NCBI GenBank assembly: GCA_041488155.1
Contig: JBGPOS010000043.1
Location: forward strand, 1-32,623
Direction: 5' to 3'
DNA from: JBGPOS01 sp041488155
Lineage (GTDB): Bacteria; Chloroflexota; Dehalococcoidia; Tepidiformales; Tepidiformaceae
Length of the DNA: 32,623 nt
The translations under genes and the position numbers were made by a program. Below are positions 7,640 through 15,314 of the stretch, piece after piece (position 1 is the first letter of the stretch; the number at the start of each line of letters is the position of its first letter). Below the pieces are notes generated by a model that made no database searches, was not told where the DNA came from, and was given only the letters and a program-made list of their open reading frames with translations.

Positions 7640-8419
7640 CTACCGGCCCTGGAAGACCGCGGGCCGCTTTTCCACAAACGCCCGGAACGCGGCCCGAGAG
7701 TCCTCCGACGCACCGGTTCGCTGATGGCGTTCGGTCTCGATCCGGATGTACTCGCGGAGACTCATGTTCTCGGCTGCGATGAAGTTCTGCTTCATCGCCC
7801 GGATCGCGAGGGGCGCCGATCCCGCCAGCCGGGCAGCGATAGCGTCAACTTCAACGCGGAATACCTCGTCGTCGAACACTCTTGAGACGAATCCGATTCT
7901 TTCAGCCTCTTCGGCCCCGAACTTGCCGTGGAGCAGGAACAGCTCGCGTGCTCGTGAGGCGCCGATGATCCGGGGAAGAAGCCAGGGGCCCGCCATGTCC
8001 CCTGAGATGCCCACTCCGAGAAACGCTGAATTGAAGTTGGCGCCTCGCGCCGCGTAGCGAAGGTCACAGGCTGCCGCCCAGCCGAGGCCAGCACCCGCGC
8101 ATGCTCCGTTGACCGCCGCGACCGTCACCTGTGGCAGCTCGTGGAGCATTGCCGTGAGCTGGAAGTGCTCCTGGGCGAGCGGCGCTTCGGCTTCGCCCGA
8201 GCTGTAGTGCCCGAGGTCCGCGCCCGGGCAAAACCCCTTCCCTGCTCCGGTCAGCAAAACCACACGGGCCGCCGTGATAGCCGGCAGTTCCACGAGAATC
8301 TCGTAGAGTTCCCGCATCATCTGATTGGTTATGCCGTTCAACCGTTCAGGGCGGTTCAACGTTAGCCGGCCGATGCCATCGGCTACTGCGAATGTCACAG
8401 TCTGGAAGTCGTTGCGCAC
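7640..8419 (-). CDS. Crotonase-fold protein, enoyl-CoA isomerase (PaaG)-like rather than hydratase
   Basis: This 259-residue protein has the crotonase CoA-binding and oxyanion-hole segments: LTLNRPERLNGI, then GAGKGFCPGADL (about 58-69), then GACAGAGLGWAAACDLRYA (105-123). The two catalytic glutamates of enoyl-CoA hydratase (rat Glu144 and Glu164) align by eye to Gly113 and Phe133, so simple hydration is unlikely. Asp141 in GISGDMAGPWLLPRIIG falls where the isomerase PaaG has its catalytic Asp (consensus PDSGGTWLLPR). A double-bond isomerase or related CoA-thioester role is therefore inferred. The start is GTG at 8419 behind GGAAGGAGG; an upstream in-frame codon at 8536 adds an unconserved basic stretch. 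It is the first gene of the minus-strand operon and is divergent from cutA. Confidence 0.85.
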   Translation of the reverse strand: MRNDFQTVTFAVADGIGRLTLNRPERLNGITNQMMRELYEILVELPAITAARVVLLTGAGKGFCPGADLGHYSSGEAEAPLAQEHFQLTAMLHELPQVTVAAVNGACAGAGLGWAAACDLRYAARGANFNSAFLGVGISGDMAGPWLLPRIIGASRARELFLLHGKFGAEEAERIGFVSRVFDDEVFRVEVDAIAARLAGSAPLAIRAMKQNFIAAENMSLREYIRIETERHQRTGASEDSRAAFRAFVEKRPAVFQGR

Positions 8420-8504
8420 GCAAATCCTCCTTCCGTCGCCGTACTGGTCCGGCCGGTTCTGCCCTGACGGCCCGGGTCGGCGCAATGGTGCCGCGATGCG
8501 AGAC

Positions 8505-8510
8505 ACTATA
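8505..8510 (-). promoter_or_regulatory. Possible -10 box for the crotonase operon
   Basis: The minus strand reads TATAGT here, five of six matches to the -10 consensus, about 85 bases upstream of the operon's first start codon. The best -35 candidate, TTGCGA at 8536-8531, is 20 bases away, which is longer than the usual 16-18. The call rests mostly on the -10 box. Confidence 0.25.
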
Positions 8511-8562
8511 CCGCGGACTGCGGAGCCCGGTCGCAACCGGCCGATGAGAGGGGAGAACTCAG

Positions 8563-8892
8563 ATGACCGACGATAGCCAACGCTACTGCGCCGTCATGAC
8601 GACCTGCGCGACAAAGAATGACGCCGAAAGGATCGCGCGCGAGATCCTCGACCGGAGACTCGGCGCCTGCGTCCAGATGCTCGAAATCCGCAGCATGTAC
8701 ATCTGGCGCGGGGAGGTCGCCGATGAGCCCGAAGTGCTCGTGGTGGTCAAGACGCGGGCCGACATGTACGACGAGCTCGAGAGCTTGATCCGCAAAACCC
8801 ATCCGTACGAGATTCCTGAGATAGTCCAGGTCCCCATCGAACGAGGGCTTCCGCAGTACCTCCGCTGGATCGACGAGTCGCTTCGGGGATAG
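8563..8892 (+). CDS. cutA: CutA-family divalent-cation tolerance protein
   Basis: This 109-residue protein is the normal length for CutA1, a small trimeric protein linked to copper and other divalent-cation tolerance, with a fold like PII signalling proteins. The family pattern is clear: VMTTCATKNDAERIAREIL near the N-terminus, RLGACVQMLEIRSMYIWRG in the middle, and HPYEIPEIVQVPI followed by YLRWI near the end. The start ATG follows AGGGGAGAA. The gene is divergent from the crotonase operon and convergent with the nitroreductase. The cellular role of CutA is still debated, so the name reflects family membership rather than a proven function. Confidence 0.95.
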   Translation: MTDDSQRYCAVMTTCATKNDAERIAREILDRRLGACVQMLEIRSMYIWRGEVADEPEVLVVVKTRADMYDELESLIRKTHPYEIPEIVQVPIERGLPQYLRWIDESLRG

Positions 8893-8931
8893 GAGGCCGT
8901 GCTGACACGCGCGAGGTTGGGGGCGGGCGAC

Positions 8932-9507
8932 TCAGGCCCAGGGCTCTCCGAAGCGTTCGCGAAACGCAACTTCGCTCACCGGCCTCCGGCGGTTACGGCC
9001 GAAAACCTGGTCCGGCCACCCCAGGGGGATGATGGCGTGGACGCTCATGGTCTCCGGCAGCCCGAGAATCGGCCGGATCTCAGCCTCGCGGCTCTTCCAC
9101 CGCGTGGTGAGCACCGAACCGAGGCCGAGAGCGTGCGCGGCGAGGAGCAGGTTCTGTACGGCCGGGTAGATCGACGCCCCCAGCGCCGTCGCTGCCGCCT
9201 CGCCCTCGCCGAAAACCCGCTCCGAACAGACGGCGATCAGGACGGGGACGTCCTTCCAGGGGGTCCGGTCTGGCGCTCCTGCCCCGTACAGCTGGGCGCC
9301 GAGCTGGTCGAAGACCTCGCCCAGCTTCCGCTTCGTTTCCGGCTCCCGGACCACGATGAAGCGCCACGGCTGGACGTTGCGGGCGCTGGGGGCGCGCGTA
9401 GCAGCGCGAAGGATCTTCGCGATCATTGCGTCGTCAACCGGCCGGCCGTCGAACTTCCGAACGGCCCGCTGGGTGGCAAGCAGGCTTTCCAGCTCCTCGA
9501 ACTCCAT
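8932..9507 (-). CDS. Nitroreductase-family flavoprotein
   Basis: This 191-residue protein matches the FMN-dependent nitroreductase family. It opens with an RAVRKFDGRPV segment, followed by RAPSARNVQPWRFIVV, which binds FMN. Later come AVQNLLLAAHALGLGSVLTT and a C-terminal IIPLGWP motif. These enzymes use NAD(P)H to reduce nitro groups, quinones, enones or flavins; some dehalogenate or cyclise. The substrate is not predictable. The start at 9507 follows ACGGAGGATTCT; the open frame extends upstream to 9666 without conservation. It is divergent from the molybdenum hydroxylase gene across a 191-bp gap, so the two may share a control region. Nitroreductases are also common members of DosR-type stress regulons, such as the island at 23.5-30 kb. 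Confidence 0.92.
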   Translation of the reverse strand: MEFEELESLLATQRAVRKFDGRPVDDAMIAKILRAATRAPSARNVQPWRFIVVREPETKRKLGEVFDQLGAQLYGAGAPDRTPWKDVPVLIAVCSERVFGEGEAAATALGASIYPAVQNLLLAAHALGLGSVLTTRWKSREAEIRPILGLPETMSVHAIIPLGWPDQVFGRNRRRPVSEVAFRERFGEPWA

Positions 9508-9698
9508 AGAATCCTCCGTGGGTGTTTGAGCGCCATCCTGCCGTCGAAACGGGGAGTCTAGCAACGTGTGACGTGGCAACGACGCTGACCGCGACGGGCG
9601 AGCTGGCCCGTCTCGCAGTGCGACGCCCGGCACCGCGCCTCCCCCTCGCACGGCGGCGACGTACACTAACGCGACGAAGATCCAGGAGGCGACGACCG

Positions 9699-12014
9699 AT
9701 GACCACGACCGAGCGACCCCCGTACAAAGTTATCGGGACACGGCCAATTCGCCACGACGGCGTCGACAAGGTCACCGGCCGGGCGGTCTACGGCAACGAC
9801 GTCAATATCCCCGGTCACATCACCGGCAGGATCCTGCGTTCGCCGCACGCCCACGCCCGCATCCTGAGCATCGACACGAGCCGCGCCACCGCTCTCCCCG
9901 GCGTGCGTGCGGTGATCACCGGGAGAGACATGCCGTACGTGTCCCCGAAGCTGCACGAACAGGGCGAGAACTCGCTCATCAACCTGGGCATGTTGAGCCG
10001 CAACGTGCTGGCCCAGGACAAAGCGTTGTTCGCAGGCCACGCTGTCGCAGCCGTCGCGGCCGACGATCCCTACATCGCGGAGCGGGCGCTCGAACTGATC
10101 GACGTCCGATACGAAGTCCTGAAGCCCGTCATGGACGGGCTCGACGCCATGGCGCCGGGTGCACCAATCCTGATGGAAGACCTCAAGACCAACACCGCGT
10201 CGCTCTTTCGCGGAGGCGGGTTCAGGGCGGACGACGAGCCTCGGTACGACACGAACCTTGCGAGCTCGTTCGAGATGGAGATCGGCGACCTCGCCAACGG
10301 GTTCGAACTCGCGGACATCGTGCTCGAACACGACTACCACGCCGGTGAGGCACACCAGGGGTACATCGAACCGCAAAGCGCCACGGCGCTCTGGAGTCCC
10401 GACGGGCGCCTCACCATCTGGTGCAGCTCCCAGGGACATTTCTCCATCCGGGACCTGACGTCCGGCATACTTGGCATCCCCGTTGGCAACATCAAGGTGG
10501 TCCCGCTCGAAATCGGTGGAGGCTTCGGGGCGAAGCTGTTCACGACGATCGAACCGGTGGCTGCGCTCCTCTCGATGAAGTGCGGGAAGCCCGTAAAGAT
10601 CACCCTCAGCCGTACGGAGGTGTTCGAGGCGGTAGGGCCGACCTCGGCCGCCCACGTCCACTTGAAGATGGGCGTGACCAACGAAGGGCGGCTCACGGCC
10701 GGCTCGGCTCGCCTGGTCTTCGAGGCCGGAGCCTTCCCCGGATCGCCCGTGATCGGCGCGGCGACCTGCATGTTCACCCCGTACGACATACCAAACGCCC
10801 GCGTCGAAGGGTTCGACGTGCTCGTGAACAAGCCCAAGGTCACGGCCTACCGCGCGCCCGGTGCGCCGGCCGGCGCCCTCGCCGTCGAGACCATGATCGA
10901 CGAGTTCTGCGAGCGCCTCTCGATGGACCCCCTGGAGTTCCGCCTGCTCAACGCAGCCAAAGAAGGGACGAGACGCGTGACCGGCGTGGCCGCCCCGAAG
11001 CTGGGATTCGTCGAGACGCTGGAGGCGGCCCGCGACACTCCCCACTACCAGAGCCTGCTCACAGGCCCGTATCGTGGCCGCGGCGTCGCGGCCGGCTTCT
11101 GGGGCAACGCGCCCGGACAGGCCTCCGTGACAGCCAGCATCCTCGCCGACGGGACGATCAGCCTCGTCGAGGGCTCGCCCGACATTGGGGGCACACGGAC
11201 CACCGCGGCGATGCAGCTTGCCGAGGCTCTCGGCCTTCGCGCCGAAGACGTCCACCCGTCCGTCGCCGATACAGACTCGGTTGGCTTCACGTCGCTCACC
11301 GGCGGCAGCAGCGTCGCGTTCAAGCAGGGAGTCGCCGCCTATGAAGTCGCGCAGGACCTCATCAAGCAGCTTCGAGAGCGGGCGGCCAGGATCTGGGGGG
11401 CGAATCTGGACGACGTGATCTACGACGCCGCCACCCTGGCGCTCAAAGGCGACCCCCAGAAGCGGTTCACCCTGAAGCAGATCGCCGCCCGGTTGAACGA
11501 GACAGGGGGCCCGATCGTCGGTCGGGCGACGGTGTCGCCCCGGGGCGTCGGCGCATCCCATGCGGTACACATCGCTGATGTCGAAGTTGACCCCGAGACC
11601 GGGAAGGTGGACGTGCTGCGATACACGACCGTCGTCGATGCCGGCACCGCCATTCATCCGAGTTACGTCGAGGGCCAGATGCAAGGGGGTGCGGTGCAGG
11701 GCATCGGATGGGCGCTGAACGAAGAATACGTCTACGACAAGGACGGACGTCTGTTGAATTCCAGTTTCCTCGACTATCGGATGCCGACGGCCCTCGACGT
11801 GCCGCCCATCGAGACTGTCATCGTGGAGGTGCCGAACCCCGGCCACCCCTTCGGCGTCCGCGGCGTCGGCGAAATCGTGATCGTGCCCCCGCTCGCCGCC
11901 CTGGCGAACGCCATCGCCCACGCCACCGGTCAGCGCATGCGCGAGGTGCCGATGAACCCCGGCCGCGTCCTGGCATCTCTCGCGGACGCGTCCAACGGCG
12001 CTTCTCCGTCCTGA
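9699..12014 (+). CDS. Xanthine dehydrogenase-family molybdenum hydroxylase, large (molybdopterin-binding) subunit
   Basis: This 771-residue protein is the catalytic subunit of a molybdenum hydroxylase, normally hydroxylating N-heterocycles, aldehydes or CoA thioesters with water as oxygen source. The N-terminal domain shows DGVDKVTGRAVYGNDV and RSPHAHARI. Cofactor-binding segments are IGGGFGAKLF, TAYRAPGAPAGALAVE and, near the C-terminus, GVGEIVIVPPLAALANA, where Glu725 fits the conserved active-site Glu. The TAYRAPGAP loop differs from the AYRCSFR loop of true CO dehydrogenase, so CO oxidation is not supported. The start at 9699 follows CAGGAGG; an upstream frame to 9522 is Arg-rich and unconserved. 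The FAD and 2Fe-2S subunits that usually accompany this protein are absent here. A MoaD-like gene follows after 26 bp. Confidence 0.93.
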   Translation: MTTTERPPYKVIGTRPIRHDGVDKVTGRAVYGNDVNIPGHITGRILRSPHAHARILSIDTSRATALPGVRAVITGRDMPYVSPKLHEQGENSLINLGMLSRNVLAQDKALFAGHAVAAVAADDPYIAERALELIDVRYEVLKPVMDGLDAMAPGAPILMEDLKTNTASLFRGGGFRADDEPRYDTNLASSFEMEIGDLANGFELADIVLEHDYHAGEAHQGYIEPQSATALWSPDGRLTIWCSSQGHFSIRDLTSGILGIPVGNIKVVPLEIGGGFGAKLFTTIEPVAALLSMKCGKPVKITLSRTEVFEAVGPTSAAHVHLKMGVTNEGRLTAGSARLVFEAGAFPGSPVIGAATCMFTPYDIPNARVEGFDVLVNKPKVTAYRAPGAPAGALAVETMIDEFCERLSMDPLEFRLLNAAKEGTRRVTGVAAPKLGFVETLEAARDTPHYQSLLTGPYRGRGVAAGFWGNAPGQASVTASILADGTISLVEGSPDIGGTRTTAAMQLAEALGLRAEDVHPSVADTDSVGFTSLTGGSSVAFKQGVAAYEVAQDLIKQLRERAARIWGANLDDVIYDAATLALKGDPQKRFTLKQIAARLNETGGPIVGRATVSPRGVGASHAVHIADVEVDPETGKVDVLRYTTVVDAGTAIHPSYVEGQMQGGAVQGIGWALNEEYVYDKDGRLLNSSFLDYRMPTALDVPPIETVIVEVPNPGHPFGVRGVGEIVIVPPLAALANAIAHATGQRMREVPMNPGRVLASLADASNGASPS

Positions 12015-12040
12015 CCGATCGCCTGCGCAGTAGCCAGGAC

Positions 12041-12301
12041 ATGCCGGTCGTATTCATCCCAACTGTATTGAGACACTTGAGCGGCGGCGTCCGGACGGTT
12101 CAGGCGCCCGCCGGCTCGCTGACAGAAGTCGTCGCCGAGCTCGACCGGCGGTTTCCCGGAATTCACGATGCGATCATCGAAGGCGACCGGATGCGTCCCG
12201 GAGTGCTCGCATCGATCGACGGCGAGACCACATCGTGGCTGCTCGCGCCGGAGCCAGAGGGCGCGGAGCTCCATTTCGTGCTTGCCATCTCGGGTGGCTG
12301 A
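12041..12301 (+). CDS. MoaD/ThiS-family sulfur carrier protein
   Basis: This 86-residue protein has the ubiquitin-like beta-grasp layout: VVFIPTVLRHLSGG at the start, then SLTEVVAELDRRFPGI, and a C-terminal HFVLAISGG. The terminal Gly-Gly is the point of adenylation and thiocarboxylation in MoaD and ThiS, so the protein is predicted to carry sulfur. MoaD provides the dithiolene sulfur of molybdopterin. Its place 26 bp after a molybdenum-hydroxylase gene makes cofactor supply the simplest reading. Some stand-alone relatives serve cysteine, methionine or siderophore-like sulfur pathways instead. The ATG at 12041 has only a weak AGGA upstream, which suggests translation coupled to the preceding gene. 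No MoaE or MoeB-like partner is in the window. Confidence 0.88.
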   Translation: MPVVFIPTVLRHLSGGVRTVQAPAGSLTEVVAELDRRFPGIHDAIIEGDRMRPGVLASIDGETTSWLLAPEPEGAELHFVLAISGG

Positions 12302-12403
12302 GACAGGCGGACGCCACCCCGGCGGCGGTAGCTATACTTGCTTGCCCTTTGCCCGCAGCGACGCCGATGCGACCGGCGCCAGGCAACGGAGGGAGGAACC
12401 GAA

Positions 12404-13507
12404 GTGCACGGACGGGCCGTAATCCTGAGACAACCGCAAACCCCGATGACGATCGAGGAGTTCCCCGTACCTGACCCGGACCCAGGGGCGATCATCGTTC
12501 GAATCACGCAGGCCGGCGTCTGTGGCTCGGACCTTCACACCTGGCGAGGCGCCACCGCGCTTCAATCGTTGCCGCCGGCAGGGCGGGTCATGGGCCACGA
12601 AGGCAATGGCGTCGTCTTCAAGCTGGGCGCCGGTATCGCAACCGACTCGCTTGGTCAGCCGCTGCACGAAGGGGACCGCATCATCCACTCCGCGGTGATG
12701 CCGTGCTATCGATGCCACTACTGCCTCCGCGGCGAGTTCAGCTGGTGCCCTACTTACCCCAGCAACCGCGAGGCTGGCGTGTTTCCGTATTTCGTTGGGA
12801 CATTTGCCGACTACTACTACCTGCCACCGCGCCAACCGGTGTTCAAGGTCCCGGACGCCTTGCCCGATGCCGTGCTGAGCTTCGTTAACTGCGCAATGGG
12901 GACAGTCACGGACGCGTTGATCCGCGCTGAGGCAGGTCCCGGAAAGACGGTCGTGCTCCAGGGCGCGGGCGGGCTCGGCCTGCTCGCGGCAGCTGTCGCG
13001 CGCGAGATGGGCGTTGACCAGGTCATCATCGCTGACCGGCTTCCTCGGCGACTCGAGCTCGCGCGAGCACTCGGCGCGACTGAAACGCTCAACATCGACG
13101 AGCTCCCCACCCCCGAGGCACGCCTCGACGTGGTCCGCCAACGTACGTGGGGGCGGGGCGCGGACATTGTCATGGAGCTGGTGGGCAACCCGCGGCTGAT
13201 GGAGGAAGGGATCAATCTGCTCGCGAGCGGCGGGACGTTCGTGCAGATCGGCGCGGTCCCCGCCGGGCAAACCGCAAGCATCAGCCCCGCGGCGCTATTG
13301 AAAGGGAAGCGGATCGTCGGCTCTCTGATGTACCGGCCGCAGGTGATACCGCTTCTCCTCAACCTGCTCGAACGCACGCAAGGCCGTGTGCCATTCGACA
13401 GACTCGTCTCGCAGAGGTATCCGCTCGACCAGGTGAACCAGGCGTTCCAGGACGCGGAATGGCATGACCACGGCACGGAAGTGACGCGAGCGGTCCTCAC
13501 TCCCTGA
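12404..13507 (+). CDS. Zinc-dependent medium-chain alcohol dehydrogenase (MDR family)
   Basis: This 367-residue protein is a typical zinc-binding NAD(P)-dependent dehydrogenase. Catalytic zinc ligands are seen in GVCGSDLHTWRG (Cys40) and MGHEGNG (His65, Glu66). The four structural-zinc cysteines are Cys101, Cys104, Cys107 and Cys115 in CYRCHYCLRGEFSWC. The Rossmann nucleotide-binding motif is QGAGGLGLLAAAVA. The pattern fits sorbitol/threonine-dehydrogenase-like MDRs; the alcohol oxidised is unknown. The start is GTG at 12404 behind GGAGGGAGG, about 100 bp after the MoaD-like gene and on the same strand, so co-transcription is possible. It is convergent with the aldo/keto reductase. Confidence 0.93.
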   Translation: MHGRAVILRQPQTPMTIEEFPVPDPDPGAIIVRITQAGVCGSDLHTWRGATALQSLPPAGRVMGHEGNGVVFKLGAGIATDSLGQPLHEGDRIIHSAVMPCYRCHYCLRGEFSWCPTYPSNREAGVFPYFVGTFADYYYLPPRQPVFKVPDALPDAVLSFVNCAMGTVTDALIRAEAGPGKTVVLQGAGGLGLLAAAVAREMGVDQVIIADRLPRRLELARALGATETLNIDELPTPEARLDVVRQRTWGRGADIVMELVGNPRLMEEGINLLASGGTFVQIGAVPAGQTASISPAALLKGKRIVGSLMYRPQVIPLLLNLLERTQGRVPFDRLVSQRYPLDQVNQAFQDAEWHDHGTEVTRAVLTP

Positions 13508-13548
13508 TCTCTACAGGCGCCGCCGCAGATCCGCCATCGGCCCTGGCC

Positions 13549-14409
13549 CTACACGAACAGCGGGGCCATCCCCTGCCGTTGCACGAGCGCCGACATCGCT
13601 GCCTCCGAAGGCCGCGCTGAGAATGCTGCCCCTGCCGCGAGGACGTGTGGCAGGAGCGAGAGGTCCCCGGCGCTGTTCAGGAACGTCCCCGGCCTCCCGA
13701 GAACCCAGTGCACCGCCGCCGCGATGTCCGCCGGGTCCGAGAGCGGCTCGTACCACGTTGCGTGGGTGTGCTCCTTCTCGTTCCAGGGTCCGAGCGTGAT
13801 CCCCTTGATCGTCTGCAGAGCGATCTGCCGCTCCTGACAGACGTCCGCCAGCTCGTCGAAGTCCCTCGCGTACGCAGGGTTTTGCATCATCGTGTAGTTG
13901 TAGGGCAGCAGGACCGAGTCGAACGGAAACCGTTCGAGGCTCCGCAAATGCATGGCCGCCACCGTAACGCCGTGGCCAGTGACCCCAATGAACCGCACCA
14001 GCCCCTGATCCCGCGCCTCGATGGCCGCCTGGAGCGCTCCCCCGGGCCCGAGCGCCGTCTCCCACTCCACAGGGTCGACCAGGTTGTGAAGCTGGATGAG
14101 GTCGACGCGCGACGTCTGAAGCCGTTCGAGAGAATGCCGGATCTGGTCGCGGGCGGCCTCGTACGTCCGCTCTCCCGTCTTCGTCGCGAGGAAGAAGCGC
14201 TCACGATGCTCAGGCATCCAGTCCCCGACAAGCCGCTCGGACCTGCCGTAGCTCGCCGCCGTGTCGATGTGGTTCACCCCGGCCCCGAGCACCATTTCGA
14301 GCGCCTGCCGGGCGTCCTCGGGTGTCGACCGGAAGAGCGCCGCTGCCCCGAAGATGATGCGGGTCGTGTCGTGACCGGTCCGTCCGAACGGCTGCGTCGG
14401 CAGTGGCAT
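13549..14409 (-). CDS. Aldo/keto reductase
   Basis: This 286-residue NAD(P)H-dependent oxidoreductase has the (beta/alpha)8 fold and the full catalytic tetrad: Asp49 and Tyr54 (HIDTAASYGRSE), Lys77 (LATKTG) and His108 (LIQLHNL). The family opening PFGRTGHDTTRIIFGAA is clear. It reduces aldehydes or ketones; the specific substrate is unknown. The C-terminal half contains TIKGITLGPWNEKEH and VHWVLGRPGTFLNS, a pattern found in the AKR subgroup often annotated as general oxidoreductases. The start ATG has a GGGGTAG element about 10 bases upstream. The gene is convergent with the alcohol dehydrogenase (41-bp gap) and divergent from the membrane protein. Confidence 0.93.
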   Translation of the reverse strand: MPLPTQPFGRTGHDTTRIIFGAAALFRSTPEDARQALEMVLGAGVNHIDTAASYGRSERLVGDWMPEHRERFFLATKTGERTYEAARDQIRHSLERLQTSRVDLIQLHNLVDPVEWETALGPGGALQAAIEARDQGLVRFIGVTGHGVTVAAMHLRSLERFPFDSVLLPYNYTMMQNPAYARDFDELADVCQERQIALQTIKGITLGPWNEKEHTHATWYEPLSDPADIAAAVHWVLGRPGTFLNSAGDLSLLPHVLAAGAAFSARPSEAAMSALVQRQGMAPLFV

Positions 14410-14498
14410 GGCTGTCTACCCCATTTGAAGGATGCCGGATGAGTCTACAACACCTCCCCATCCGGCCGGGTGCAGGCGGCGGGAGGCGGGGATCTCAC

Positions 14499-14531
14499 AG
14501 AAAAGAGGACTTAGCGCATAGAAAAGACTTA
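14499..14531 (+). repeat. Direct repeat at a promoter, possible regulator site
   Basis: AGAAAAGAGGACTTA (14499-14513) and AGAAAAGACTTA (14520-14531) are near-identical copies differing by a two-base deletion. Their starts are 21 bases apart, two DNA helical turns. The second copy overlaps the predicted -35 box of the membrane-protein gene. This AT-rich patch stands out from the surrounding GC-rich DNA. Confidence 0.45.
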
Positions 14532-14557
14532 TCACAGCGATTCAGTCGGGGTAGTAT
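14529..14557 (+). promoter_or_regulatory. Predicted sigma-70-type promoter of the membrane-protein gene
   Basis: TTATCA (14529-14534) and TAGTAT (14552-14557) are separated by 17 bases, the ideal spacing. Each matches the consensus at four of six positions. Transcription would start near 14564, leaving a leader of about 80 bases before the GTG start at 14643. Confidence 0.4.
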
Positions 14558-14642
14558 TTCGCCGGAGGCAGGCGGCCAACGCATGCGACCCGGCGCTCGG
14601 GTGGCTCCGCTTGCCCCACCAAACAGGGAGGGGACGTTCGTA

Positions 14643-15314
14643 GTGTCAGACAAATTGTGGGCCCAGATCTCGGCCGCCAGCGGCATCGTCTTCGTGGTGC
14701 TGGTCCTCGCGGGGGCGTTTATCCAACCCCAGCCGCCCCCGTCGACCGACGACTCAATCGACAAGATCATTAAGTACTTCACCGACGACCGGGCGCGGAT
14801 CCTTACAGGCAGCTACCTCATCGGTTTCAGCACGGTCTTCCTTCTCTGGTTCCTCGGCACACTGCGACTCGCGCTCATGAAGAGCGGGGCCACGCGCCTT
14901 CCGGTCACGGCGGTCGGAGCAGGCATCGCGGCAGTAGCACTAGTGCTCGTAGCCAACGGGGTCAACGAGACACTGGCCTTCCGGACAGCCGCAGAAAGGA
15001 ATCCGGATGTCGTCCACGCATTGTTCGACGTCTCTGCAATGGTGTTCCTCCAGGTGGGCTTCGCGGTGGGCACGTTCGTCCTCGCGGCTTCCGTGGTGAT
15101 GATCCGCTGGAAGGCCGTATCTCAGTGGCTCGGCTACGCCGGTGTCGTCGTCGCGGTCCTGAATTACATCGACGCTGGAGCGTTGGCTAAGAGCGGGGCG
15201 CTGTCGCCGGCCGGTGTGTTTGGGCTGATTTGCTTCCTTGGCTTCGCGGCCTGGGTGCTGGTGGCCAGCGTGCTGCTGACCTTGCAGGCGGGCAAAGAGC
15301 CGGCGGCCGCCTAG
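14643..15314 (+). CDS. Six-helix integral membrane protein of unknown function
   Basis: This 223-residue protein was not matched to a named family. Hydrophobic segments at about 8-28, 55-77, 88-106, 130-153, 160-178 and 188-212 suggest six transmembrane helices. A polar loop between the first two carries a PQPPPSTDDSIDKIIKYF stretch. No catalytic motif was seen. The layout (one helix, an extracellular or cytoplasmic loop with charged residues, then a five-helix bundle) is common among uncharacterised actinobacterial and Chloroflexota membrane proteins. The start is GTG at 14643, nine bases after GGGAGGGG; the frame is open upstream to 14403 but that part is basic and unconserved. Its stop codon overlaps the stop of hpnG on the other strand within a single CTAG. 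Confidence 0.8.
   Translation: MSDKLWAQISAASGIVFVVLVLAGAFIQPQPPPSTDDSIDKIIKYFTDDRARILTGSYLIGFSTVFLLWFLGTLRLALMKSGATRLPVTAVGAGIAAVALVLVANGVNETLAFRTAAERNPDVVHALFDVSAMVFLQVGFAVGTFVLAASVVMIRWKAVSQWLGYAGVVVAVLNYIDAGALAKSGALSPAGVFGLICFLGFAAWVLVASVLLTLQAGKEPAAA

Noticed and set aside
5848..7782. 644-codon plus-strand open frame
   Set aside because: It spans three real minus-strand genes with good ribosome binding sites and shows no motif of its own.
9508..9698. Molybdenum-cofactor riboswitch before the hydroxylase gene
   Set aside because: No set of nested stems or conserved riboswitch core was visible, and the gap is only 191 bp shared with a divergent gene.
9666..11921. 751-codon minus-strand open frame
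   Set aside because: It is antisense to the molybdenum-hydroxylase gene; the plus-strand protein has conserved cofactor motifs.
9699..12014. Aerobic CO dehydrogenase large subunit (CoxL)
   Set aside because: The active-site loop reads TAYRAPGAP, not the AYRCSFR of form I CoxL, and no coxM or coxS gene is adjacent.
12302..12403. Promoter for the alcohol dehydrogenase (TATACT near 12332)
   Set aside because: A -10-like TATACT is present but no -35 element lies at a suitable distance, so it was not listed.
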